From DATFXF01 sp035258565 (GTDB lineage Bacteria; Acidobacteriota; Terriglobia; Acidiferrales; UBA7541): a stretch of 45,232 nt of DNA. The notes under the pieces are model-generated. The model was given only the letters and a program-made list of their open reading frames with translations. It searched no databases and was not told the origin of the DNA. Positions 24,850 through 32,826 of this stretch are shown piece by piece (the first letter of the stretch is position 1; every line of letters starts with the position of its first letter). A program made the translations under genes and the position numbers. The stretch covers positions 1 through 45,232 of the forward strand of contig DATFXF010000178.1 of the NCBI GenBank assembly GCA_035258565.1. The letters are read 5' to 3'.

Positions 24850-25923
24850 TCAGGAATCGGCGGCGAGATTGACCACACGGCTCAGGTGCGGCGGCCGGTC
24901 CGCATCCATGCCCTTTTTCTTGGCGAGATTGTAAGCCAACAACTGCGCGGGAATGATGGCTGCGGCGGGCCGGTAAAACTCGGGCACATCCAGCCGGAGC
25001 TCAATGAGAAAATCCGCGGCGCGCCGTGTCGCCTCGTCTGCGCAATTCGCCACCGCCAGCGTCATGGCCCCGAGCTTCTTCACTTCTTCGAGCACGGCTC
25101 GCTCGGCTGGATAGCCGGACTCGGAAAGGAAGAAGGTCACCAAAGTCTCCGGACTCGAGATGGCCTTCGGCCCATGGCGGAACTCTAGGGTGTGAAATGG
25201 CTCGGCGTACGAACAGGACATCTCCATCACCTTCAGCATGGCCTCCTGCGCGATGCCGTAATAGAGCCCCTGGCCTAGGAAGACAAAGTTCCTAAAGTCA
25301 TGCGCGCCGACGAGCTCCCCGACCTCGTCCGGCAGGGTCCCGAGATGCCTGATCATGTGCGCAGCCAGGGCGTCGATCATCGACTCGACATCGGAATGGT
25401 CGGCATAGGTTGCGGCCAGGGCTTCGAGCGCCAGGAGCGTGGCGGAAAACGCACGCGTGACCACCGTGCTCTGGTCGTCCGCAGCCGGCAGCCGAAGCGT
25501 GGCCGCAGCCATTTCTTCAAGTGGCGAGTCCGGTTCGCAGACTGCCCCCAGCACGGGAACCTGATGCTTAGCCTTCAGAAACTCGCCGGCGCGGAGAGTC
25601 TCTGGGGTCCGTCCGGAGCGGGAGATCAGCACCGGCTGGAAGGGGGCGGAGCCAGCCAGCGCCAGCTCCGGGAAGAGCAGAATCTCCGAGGCCGGCAGCG
25701 CCCGAGCTCGGCCTCCAGTCGCTAGCGCCCAGCTCGCCGCTGCCACCTGCGCAACATAGTAGCTCGATCCGCAGCCGATGAACACCCATTCCCGTCGGCC
25801 CGGAAACTTCTGCCGGATTTTGGCCAGCGCATCCTGCTCGCGCAGGGTCTTGAAGCACTCGATCCAGGACTGCGGTTGGCCTAGGATCTCGGAAAAGACT
25901 TGTGCTCCGCTCGAACCTGTCAC
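24850..25923 (-). CDS. Double-SIS-domain sugar-phosphate isomerase/deaminase-like protein
   Basis: Cytosolic protein of about 357 residues resembling the isomerase half of GlmS and the AgaS/FrlB group. SIS domain 1 has FIGCGSSYYVAQVAA and LISRSGRTPETL, domain 2 has FVFLGQGLYYGIAQEAMLK, EFRHGPKA and the C-terminal GMDADRPPHLSRVV that resembles the GlmS tail. The glutaminase domain is absent, so it does not make glucosamine-6-phosphate from glutamine itself. A GTG at 25923 gives the normal N-terminus (SEILGQPQSWIECF); the frame stays open to 26202, but the extra residues do not look like protein. It lies 199 bases beyond glcF, same strand, so it may be the last gene of that transcript. Confidence 0.85.
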   Translation of the reverse strand: MTGSSGAQVFSEILGQPQSWIECFKTLREQDALAKIRQKFPGRREWVFIGCGSSYYVAQVAAASWALATGGRARALPASEILLFPELALAGSAPFQPVLISRSGRTPETLRAGEFLKAKHQVPVLGAVCEPDSPLEEMAAATLRLPAADDQSTVVTRAFSATLLALEALAATYADHSDVESMIDALAAHMIRHLGTLPDEVGELVGAHDFRNFVFLGQGLYYGIAQEAMLKVMEMSCSYAEPFHTLEFRHGPKAISSPETLVTFFLSESGYPAERAVLEEVKKLGAMTLAVANCADEATRRAADFLIELRLDVPEFYRPAAAIIPAQLLAYNLAKKKGMDADRPPHLSRVVNLAADS

Positions 25924-26122
25924 TCGATTGGTTCCGAACCTACCGATCCGTGGCAGGAGGATTGTACCTCGGCGAGCAAGGCAAGTTGAGGTAGGGGCCC
26001 GTGTTGCTTCTTCAACGCGGAACATAAATCTCCGCACCACATCCATGCGCGAGCCTGCGAACTTCTCTGCTGGCGCTCGCTCCGGCGATCGTGCTGAGCT
26101 CGATTGGCAGGCCAGGCTCGGG

Positions 26123-27490
26123 TCAGGGTGCCTGCCGCTGGCGCTGGACTTGTTGCCATGCCGGGAGGGGAGTTCGGTTGATCGAGGCGTCGAGCAGCTC
26201 AATCATGTGCAGCACGGGCACTTTGCGGCCAGCGCGCGCGAGACCTGCGCGGATTTGAAGCAGACAGCCAGGATTGCTGGAGACGACCAGGTCGGCGCCG
26301 GTCGAGAGACAGTTCTCGACCTTGCGGTCGCCCAGTTCCTCGGCCGGACGGGGTTCGACGAGGTTGTAGATTCCGGCCGAGCCGCAGCAGATGGCCGCAT
26401 CGGGGATTTCCAGCAGCTCGAGTTGCGGGATCGTCTTCAAGACTTTGCGGGGCTGGGCGCGCACCCCTTGGGCGTGCTGCAAATGGCAAGCGTCGTGGTA
26501 GGCCACGCGCGCGGGAATCGGATGGCGAGGCACGCGCGGCTCGAGCTCCGCGAGAATTTCAGAGATGTCCCGGCACTTGGCGGAGAAGGCCTTAGCGCGC
26601 TCGGCGTAGGCCGGGTCGTCACGGAGCAGGTAGGCGTAGTCCTTGAGGTTCGAGCCGCAGCCGGCCGCGTTGACGGCGATGAGGTCCACCCCAGCGCGCT
26701 CGAAAACGTCAACCAGGCGCCGCGCCAGCGCCAGGGCTTGTTCTTCCCAGCCAGCGTGAATCATCAGTGCGCCGCAGCAACCCTGCTCGGACGGGATGAC
26801 TACCTCACAGCCTTCGGCGGCAAGCACCCGCGACGTCGCGGCGTTGACGTGAGAGAAAAACACCTGCTGCACGCACCCGAGCAGGAGACCTACGCGCCGG
26901 CGGGGCGGACCATTGGCCGGCACGGACACAGGCCCGTCGGACCGCAGCGTCTTGAGCGAAAGCTTGGGGAGCAGCGCTTCGAGGGCGCGCAGCCGCTCCG
27001 GCAATAGCTTCAGCAGGCCCCAGCGGCGAACCACGCGCTCGAGTCCAAAGCGCTGGTAGAGCAACATCGGCGCGAGCAGCAGGCGCAGCCGCGCGGGGTA
27101 GGGAAGCAGGGCAAAAATCAAGCGCCGGAAGAGCCGGTCGCCGAGCGACCGTGGATAGTGGCGTTCGATCTGCGCGCGTGTGGCTTCGATCAGCTTGTCG
27201 TACTGCACGCCGGATGGGCACGCGCTTAGGCAGGCCATGCAGCCGAGGCAATGATCGAAGTGGCTCACGAAGGTCTCGGTCATCCCCACCTTTCCTTCCG
27301 CGCCGAGCTTCATCAGGTAGATGCGGCCGCGCGGCGAGTCCATCTCTTCGCGCCAGAGCGCGTAGGTGGGGCATGTGGGCAGGCAGAAGCCGCAGTGCAC
27401 GCAGTCAGCGATGAGCTCTTGCGAGGGCGGGTTGTGCTGGTCGAAGATGCCGGCCTGGCGACCTGGTTCCGAGAGGGGTGGCGAAGCCAT
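26123..27490 (-). CDS. glcF: Glycolate oxidase iron-sulfur subunit
   Basis: Iron-sulfur subunit (455 aa) that passes electrons from GlcD/GlcE to the respiratory chain. Two complete ferredoxin motifs are seen: Cys30, 33, 36, 40 (CVHCGFCLPTC) and Cys81, 84, 87, 91 (CLGCMACLSAC). Two CCG-type domains follow, with GCCGALMIHAGW and YHDACHLQHAQGV ... ICCGSAGIYN, likely ligands for a further cluster at the quinone side. The ATG shares one base with the glcE stop (TGATG), showing tight coupling. Together with glcD and glcE it forms glycolate (or D-lactate) oxidase. Confidence 0.95.
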   Translation of the reverse strand: MASPPLSEPGRQAGIFDQHNPPSQELIADCVHCGFCLPTCPTYALWREEMDSPRGRIYLMKLGAEGKVGMTETFVSHFDHCLGCMACLSACPSGVQYDKLIEATRAQIERHYPRSLGDRLFRRLIFALLPYPARLRLLLAPMLLYQRFGLERVVRRWGLLKLLPERLRALEALLPKLSLKTLRSDGPVSVPANGPPRRRVGLLLGCVQQVFFSHVNAATSRVLAAEGCEVVIPSEQGCCGALMIHAGWEEQALALARRLVDVFERAGVDLIAVNAAGCGSNLKDYAYLLRDDPAYAERAKAFSAKCRDISEILAELEPRVPRHPIPARVAYHDACHLQHAQGVRAQPRKVLKTIPQLELLEIPDAAICCGSAGIYNLVEPRPAEELGDRKVENCLSTGADLVVSSNPGCLLQIRAGLARAGRKVPVLHMIELLDASINRTPLPAWQQVQRQRQAP

Positions 27491-28788
27491 CAGATTCCCC
27501 CGACGAACCGCCCGGGATTGAGAATGCCGACCGGGTCAAGTTCTTCTTTGAGGCGGCGCATCAGGGACAGCGCGTCGCCGGGTGAGCCCCAGACATCGAG
27601 CTGCGGTTTTATGCCGGCCGGGCAATGAAGGACAACGAGCGAACCCCCCAACTGCTCGAGCTCGCCGCGGATGCGAGCCACGGCGTGAGGAAACGCGTTT
27701 TCGCTTTTTTCGGCCGGCGCATCGAGCCGCACGAACCCGAGGCCGTTCGCTTGCGCAACCACCCTCCAGGTGAACCCGAGCGCCGCTGCGGTAGGCGCAA
27801 AGAGATGACACGCCGCGCTCAGTTGGGAGGGCAGAACGCTGAACTTGGCGATCAGCGTCGCGTCCGCACCGCCCCACAGCTCCTCCCGGGCGCTCCAAAC
27901 ATCCCCCGGGCTTTCGGCCTGCTTGGCTGTGGAGGCTAGCCGAATCAACTGGCCCAGCTGCGAATCGATACCCGCTGGCGTGCCCTCGAAGCGCACATCG
28001 AGCTGCGGGGTCGCGTCCGATTGCGCGCGCAGTTGGAGGCCGGTGAACGCCAAGCGCGAATCTTGGATCGCCAGCACAAGCTTGTTCAGCGTCTCGACGG
28101 AATCGGCCGTGAAACTCGTACCGCGCGTTTCACGCGGCAGGGGATACAGTCGAAAGACAGCCTCGCTGATGACGCCCAGCGTGCCCAGCGAACCTGTAGC
28201 AAGTTTGGGGAGATCGAAACCTGCGACATTCTTCACTACTTTTCCACCGCTCTTGGCCAGCGTGCCGTCGGGCAACGCAATCGTGATGCCGATGATCAGA
28301 TCGCGTAGTGCGCCAAACCGCACGCGCAATGACCCGCTATCGTTCGTGGCCAGGATGCCGCCGATCGTGGCGTGCTCGGGCCACAGAGGATCGAGCGCAA
28401 GCCGCTGGCCGTGCTCGGCGAGGGTCTTCTGAAACTGCGCGACATTGCAGCCGGCCTCGACGGTTGCGGTCATGTCGGCCCAAGCATGTTCGCGCACACG
28501 ATTCAACCGCGAGGTCCCAAGGACGAGGTCCGCACGGCGCGGGGGGTTACCCCAGCCAAGCTTGGTGCCGCCGCCGCGGGGCACAACCGCAACTCCTCGG
28601 TCGTTGGCCGAGCGCAGCACCTGCGCGAGTTCCTGAGCGCTGCCCGGCTCGACGACTTGCTGGGGCGCAACGCCATCGATGGCATCGGCAGGCTCAGCCG
28701 GGCGCAAGTGCCCCGAGCCCACGATCGCGGCAAGCTCTGCCGCGGGTGCTTCCGCACGGTTCCTTGCCGGTTCAGGTGATAGGGACAC
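27490..28788 (-). CDS. glcE: Glycolate oxidase FAD-binding subunit
   Basis: PCMH-type FAD subunit of 432 residues, paralogous to GlcD but with a divergent C-terminus. The FAD-binding stretches are VVPRGGGTKLGWGNPP and HATIGGILATNDSGSLRVRFGALRDLI, with KVVKNVAGFDLPKLATGSLGTLG further on. The start is a GTG at 28788 with a weak ribosome site. It lies 111 bases downstream of glcD and is coupled to glcF. Confidence 0.93.
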   Translation of the reverse strand: MSLSPEPARNRAEAPAAELAAIVGSGHLRPAEPADAIDGVAPQQVVEPGSAQELAQVLRSANDRGVAVVPRGGGTKLGWGNPPRRADLVLGTSRLNRVREHAWADMTATVEAGCNVAQFQKTLAEHGQRLALDPLWPEHATIGGILATNDSGSLRVRFGALRDLIIGITIALPDGTLAKSGGKVVKNVAGFDLPKLATGSLGTLGVISEAVFRLYPLPRETRGTSFTADSVETLNKLVLAIQDSRLAFTGLQLRAQSDATPQLDVRFEGTPAGIDSQLGQLIRLASTAKQAESPGDVWSAREELWGGADATLIAKFSVLPSQLSAACHLFAPTAAALGFTWRVVAQANGLGFVRLDAPAEKSENAFPHAVARIRGELEQLGGSLVVLHCPAGIKPQLDVWGSPGDALSLMRRLKEELDPVGILNPGRFVGGI

Positions 28789-28899
28789 GAGATTCAGGGC
28801 ATCTCATTCTTGGAATGCGGGCTTGCCGCCGCTTCGAGAGGCCGAGGCCCCGCCTCCGCTCGCGACAAACAAGCTCCCACACTCCCAAGAGCCCAGCAG

Positions 28900-30348
28900 C
28901 TAAAAATATTGCGCCACACCCGCGACTTCGAGTGGATGTGGTTCGTAACGACCCTGTTTTTCCGCGCAGAGACGAGGTCTCGGGAAAACCTTCTCGGGAT
29001 TGGAGAGGCGTTCCGGGTCGAACGCACAGCGGACGCGCTGCATGGTATCGAGGTCCGGCTCCGCGAACATCTCGGACATGAAGTTTTTCTTCTCCTCGCC
29101 CACGCCATGCTCGCCCGTAATCGAGCCGCCGGCTTCGATGCAGAGGCGGAGAATGCTGAACGCCAATTGCTCGGCGAGGTGTTCCTGGCCGGGCACGCGG
29201 CCGTCGTAGAGCACCAGCGGATGCAGGTTGCCATCGCCGGCGTGGAAGACGTTGGCGACGCGGAGTCCCGCTTCGGCGCTCAGCCGCTCGATCTCGCTCA
29301 TCACCTTCGGCAAAGCGGTGCGCGGAATCACGCCATCTTGGACGATGTAGTTCGGTGAGATGCGGCCCATGGCGGCGAACGCGGCCTTGCGACCTTTCCA
29401 GATGACCGCCCGCTCTTCTTCCGACTGCGCCACGCGAATCTCCCATGCGCCGCACGAGGTCGAGATCTCGCGGACCTGCGCCATCAAAGCCTCCACCTCG
29501 GCGGCGGGGCCGTCCAGCTCGACCAGCAGCAGCCCGCCGCAATCGGGATAGCCGGCGTGGACCGCAGCCTCGGCGGCTTGGATTGCGAGGTTGTCCATCA
29601 TTTCGATCGCGGCCGGCAGCATGCCCGCAGCGATGATCCCGCTGACGGCGGCGCCCGCCTCGTTCGTCGAATGGAACGCGGCGAGCAGCGTCTGAATGAC
29701 CTCGGGGCGCTTCACAATGCGAAGGATGACCTTGGTCGCAATGCCCAGGGTACCCTCCGAGCCGACAAACACGCCGGGCAAATCATAGCCCGGCCGATCG
29801 AGTGTCTTGCCCCCCAGGTGGACCAGGGAGCCATCGGGGAGCACCACTTCCAGGCCCAATACGTGCGTGGTGGTGAAGCCGTACTTCAAGCAATGCGCGC
29901 CGCCCGAATTTTCGGCGACGTTCCCGCCGATGCTGCAGACCTGCTGCGAAGAAGGATCGGGGGCGTAGAAATAGCCCTGTGGAGACACCTGCTGGGTGAC
30001 GCTCGAGTTGATCACGCCGGGCTCGACCATGATGCGCGCATTCGGGATGTCCACCTCGAGGACGCGGTTCAGCCGGGCGAGGCTGATGACGATTCCGTTT
30101 TCAATCGGCAACGCGCCTCCGGATAGGCCCGTCCCGGAACCGCGCGCGACGAACGGAATTTTTTCGCGGTGACACACGCGCACCACGCTCGCGACCTGTT
30201 CGGTGGAGTTCGGCAGAACGACAGCCCCGGGCAGGACGCGGAAATTCGTCAGGCCGTCGCATTCGTAGGTGTGCAATTGTTCGGGCTCGGTGATCAGCCC
30301 ACCCTTCCCCACGATGGCACGAAATTCGTCGAGGACGCGTCGATCCAT
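28900..30348 (-). CDS. glcD: Glycolate (or D-lactate) oxidase catalytic subunit
   Basis: FAD-dependent 2-hydroxy-acid dehydrogenase of 482 residues that oxidises glycolate to glyoxylate; D-lactate is the common alternative substrate. The PCMH domain has PFVARGSGTGLSGGALP and GGNVAENSGGAHCLKYG, with LPGVFVGSEGTLGIATKV. The C-terminal domain has the metal/substrate motifs FHAGDGNLHP and GEHGVGEEK. GGAAGGAAG precedes ATG 30348, and a CCCCG/CGGGG hairpin (about 30367-30379) abuts that site. It is preceded by the lactate permease gene, which makes lactate/glycolate the likely growth substrates. Confidence 0.95.
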   Translation of the reverse strand: MDRRVLDEFRAIVGKGGLITEPEQLHTYECDGLTNFRVLPGAVVLPNSTEQVASVVRVCHREKIPFVARGSGTGLSGGALPIENGIVISLARLNRVLEVDIPNARIMVEPGVINSSVTQQVSPQGYFYAPDPSSQQVCSIGGNVAENSGGAHCLKYGFTTTHVLGLEVVLPDGSLVHLGGKTLDRPGYDLPGVFVGSEGTLGIATKVILRIVKRPEVIQTLLAAFHSTNEAGAAVSGIIAAGMLPAAIEMMDNLAIQAAEAAVHAGYPDCGGLLLVELDGPAAEVEALMAQVREISTSCGAWEIRVAQSEEERAVIWKGRKAAFAAMGRISPNYIVQDGVIPRTALPKVMSEIERLSAEAGLRVANVFHAGDGNLHPLVLYDGRVPGQEHLAEQLAFSILRLCIEAGGSITGEHGVGEEKKNFMSEMFAEPDLDTMQRVRCAFDPERLSNPEKVFPRPRLCAEKQGRYEPHPLEVAGVAQYF

Positions 30349-30507
30349 GGGTCTTCTTCCTTCCCCGGGTCGGGGAGCGGCTCAGCCAGCCGCCCATTCG
30401 AGAGAGCCCTCCCCTGCCCGGCCACGCCAGACGGCTTTCCAGGATATTGTACTCCTGCCAAGGGCAGGGGGTGCACGCCGAAACAAGGCGTGGAAGCGGC
30501 GCCTCAC

Positions 30508-32214
30508 CTACTTCACGAAGGTCAGGCCATGTGGCACGGCGCCCGGAAAAACGTAGGCGTAGGCCGTTACGATGATGCCCACAATGGCCGCGAGCGCGAT
30601 CGAGTGCCACACGACGAAGCGAAAGATGATGCCCTCGTTGCCCACCTGATTGGTCGCCGAGGTAGCCACGACGATCGACTGCGCGTCCACCATCTTGCCC
30701 ATTACCCCGCCGGTGCTATTCGCCGCGCACATCAGGATCGGATCAATGTTCAGTTGCTGCGCGGTGATTCGTTGCAAGCTGCCGAACAGCGCGTTCGACG
30801 AAGTATCGCTGCCGGTCAGAGCCACCCCCAGCCAGCCCAGGTAGGTGCCGAAGAAGGGGTACAACCTTCCTGTTCGCGTGAAGGCCAAGCCCAGCACGGC
30901 GTCCAACCCCGAATAGCGCGTGACAAAGCCCAGCCCGAGCATGAATGAGATGGCCACCATGGCCATGCGCATGCGCTTCAGCGTGTGCCAGAAAACCTTC
31001 GCGAGCTCTCCCGGGCCTAATCCGAGCAGCAGCCCAGAGACGATGGCGGCAAAGAAGCAGCCCGTGCCGGTGGCCGTGAGCCAATTGAAGTCATAGCGCG
31101 CGGCTTCGGGAGTGGGCTTGCTCACCACCGGTGCCGCGCGGGTTATCGCATTGTGCAGGTAGGGTACGTCCCAGCCCGGCGGGCCGGGGCGCTTTTTGCC
31201 ATCCGGCAGGATGACGGAGAAGGCTGGGGTGGTGGCCTTGTTCATGGCCAGCTTGACCGAAGGTAGGCCCCAGGTAAGCACGAACAACGACAGGATGGCA
31301 AAGGGCATCCAGGCCTTGGCTACCTGACCGCCCGTGTAGGTGTGTTTGACGTGGCCGATGCGCTCGAACTCCGCGCGCTCGTCCTCAAACCGAAAGATGG
31401 TCTTGGGTTTCCAGAAGCGCAAGAAGATCCCGGTGACCACGAGCGAGACCACGCCGCCCATGATGTCCACCAGGTTGCTGTCCACGTAATTCGACCAGTA
31501 GAACTGCACCAGACCAAAGCTGACCCCCACGACCAGGATCGCGGGCAGTACCTCAAATGTCTCCTTCCAACCCACCATGGCGCGGACGAGCCAAAACGAA
31601 ACGATGACCGCGGTGATAGGAAGGATGCGGCCAGCCATGGCATTCAGGTCGGACTCTGGCAGCGCGGTCACGGCCGCGAGCGTGTGAATAGGTGTGCCGA
31701 TGGCGCCCCAGGCTACGGGCGCCGTGTTGGCGATGAGGTTGAGCGCCGCGGCGTGGAACGGCTTGAAGCCCAGCCCGATCATGAACGCGCCGGCAATCGC
31801 CACCGGCGCGCCGAAGCCGGCCGCACCTTCAATGAAGGCGCCAAAGCAGAAGGCCACGAGTAGAAGTTGCAGCCGCCGGTCCGCGGTGATCCCGGCGACG
31901 GACTCCTTCATGATGTCGAACTGGCCGGTGTGGACGGAGATGTCGTAAAGATAGACGGCGGCCAGGACGATCCACGCAATTTTCAGAATGCCGAAGGCGA
32001 CACCGTAGAGGAAGCTCATCCCCGCAAGTACAGGCGGCATCTTGAAGAAGACCACGGCTACGACAACAGCCGTCCCCGCGCCGGCGATCGCGCACCAGTG
32101 GGGCTTTACGCGCAAGCCGGCCAGCAGGGTGAACAAGACGAGAATGGGCAGCGCTGCAAGCAGCGTCGTAAGCCACCAGTTTCCGAACAGGACATACACC
32201 TGGGTCCAAGTCAT
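30508..32214 (-). CDS. lldP: L-lactate/glycolate permease, LctP family
   Basis: Polytopic inner-membrane proton symporter (568 aa, about 12-14 helices) of the LctP family, importing L- or D-lactate and glycolate. Family stretches are FCFGAFIEGAAGFGAPVAI, NLIANTAPVAWGAIGTPI, GLGFVTRYSGLDAVLGLAF, and FFGTYLGWLGVALTGSDTSSN followed by ALFGSLQ. AAAGGAG lies seven to eight bases before ATG 32214, and a TTGACA-type promoter is at 32344-32373. First gene of lldP-glcD-glcE-glcF. Confidence 0.95.
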   Translation of the reverse strand: MTWTQVYVLFGNWWLTTLLAALPILVLFTLLAGLRVKPHWCAIAGAGTAVVVAVVFFKMPPVLAGMSFLYGVAFGILKIAWIVLAAVYLYDISVHTGQFDIMKESVAGITADRRLQLLLVAFCFGAFIEGAAGFGAPVAIAGAFMIGLGFKPFHAAALNLIANTAPVAWGAIGTPIHTLAAVTALPESDLNAMAGRILPITAVIVSFWLVRAMVGWKETFEVLPAILVVGVSFGLVQFYWSNYVDSNLVDIMGGVVSLVVTGIFLRFWKPKTIFRFEDERAEFERIGHVKHTYTGGQVAKAWMPFAILSLFVLTWGLPSVKLAMNKATTPAFSVILPDGKKRPGPPGWDVPYLHNAITRAAPVVSKPTPEAARYDFNWLTATGTGCFFAAIVSGLLLGLGPGELAKVFWHTLKRMRMAMVAISFMLGLGFVTRYSGLDAVLGLAFTRTGRLYPFFGTYLGWLGVALTGSDTSSNALFGSLQRITAQQLNIDPILMCAANSTGGVMGKMVDAQSIVVATSATNQVGNEGIIFRFVVWHSIALAAIVGIIVTAYAYVFPGAVPHGLTFVK

Positions 32215-32343
32215 CGGTTTACTCCTTTGGTGAGCCTGACTCTACAGAATTGAACCCGCTTTCAAAGGGTCGACCTCAGGACCTTGCGCCTACCTGCTCG
32301 CTTCTAGGGAGAAACCCCTCAATGCCGAACCTTATGGGCGCGT

Positions 32344-32373
32344 CATATATGCCGGTATCCGGTGTCTTGTCAA
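32344..32373 (-). promoter_or_regulatory. Candidate sigma-70 promoter for lldP-glcDEF
   Basis: On the minus strand, TTGACA (rc of 32368-32373) and TATATG (rc of 32344-32349) are 18 bases apart, about 130 bases before lldP. The spacer contains CCGG-ATA-CCGG, a near-palindrome that could bind a regulator. Confidence 0.5.
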
Positions 32374-32704
32374 GGAAAGAGCTTTGGGGTAGTGGGCCAC
32401 TTTGAGAATCTTTGAGCTTGAACCGCCAGCCTATGAAAGAGCGGCGTAAGTCGAACCCCAAAACCAGTCATTTGGATTATGATTGGGATGGAGACTTGAC
32501 TTTATACGCGGCGGTTGGTTGTCACTCTGAGTCTCGTGGCCCTCTTGCTCGGCGCGCTGGCGCAGGCTCCGACTGCCCTAGCTTTAGCCATTCTCGCCCC
32601 CTGTGGTTCTTCTCTGCAGCAGTTGTCAGTGTTCCGATACCTGGCCCCGATGAACACTGCCACCCGCAGCAATTCCTAGTTCTGCGTTTTCTGCGTCCGG
32701 CCCG
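32374..32704. other. Intergenic stretch between the lldP promoter and the binding-protein promoter
   Basis: Divergent spacer of the lactate and sugar-transport blocks. Apart from the small signal-peptide-like frame described separately (32515-32679) I see no gene, repeat or RNA here. Confidence 0.4.
32515..32679 (+). CDS. Possible small secreted or signal-peptide-only frame (54 aa)
   Basis: From a TTG at 32515, just after an in-frame RR pair, the frame reads VVTLSLVALLLGALAQAPTA, much like a signal peptide with a cleavage site, then about 30 unremarkable residues and a stop at 32677. No clear ribosome site is visible. It may be the remains of a lost exported protein or chance. Confidence 0.22.
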   Translation: MVVTLSLVALLLGALAQAPTALALAILAPCGSSLQQLSVFRYLAPMNTATRSNS

Positions 32705-32733
32705 TTGACACTCCTGGGCCCGTGTTATATAGA
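32705..32733 (+). promoter_or_regulatory. Strong candidate promoter of the first sugar ABC operon
   Basis: A perfect -35 box TTGACA (32705-32710), a 17-base spacer, and TATAGA (32728-32733). Transcription from about 32740 would give an ~80-base leader carrying the short frame at 32788 before the binding-protein gene. Confidence 0.62.
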
Positions 32734-32787
32734 GTCTGCTCAGAAGCTCCGTCCCGTGTACGCGTATCCGGATATGGAGAGGCGTCA

Positions 32788-32826
32788 ATGAGCTGCTTGG
32801 GCTGCCAGGAGGGGTGTGATGGCTGA
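32788..32826 (+). CDS. 12-residue Cys-rich leader peptide overlapping the binding-protein start
   Basis: ATG 32788 has a strong ribosome site GGAGAGG five bases upstream and encodes MSCLGCQEGCDG, then TGA at 32824-32826. Its end overlaps the ATG of the binding protein (32819) by 8 bases, and the ribosome site of that gene lies inside it. Three of twelve residues are Cys (CxxCxxxC). It is well placed to couple or gate translation of the downstream gene. Whether it is translated is not known. Confidence 0.4.
   Translation: MSCLGCQEGCDG

Noticed and set aside
25778..27007. A 409-codon plus-strand frame over glcF and the gap before the SIS gene
   Set aside because: Antisense to glcF, whose iron-sulfur motifs are complete; no recognisable domain in this frame.
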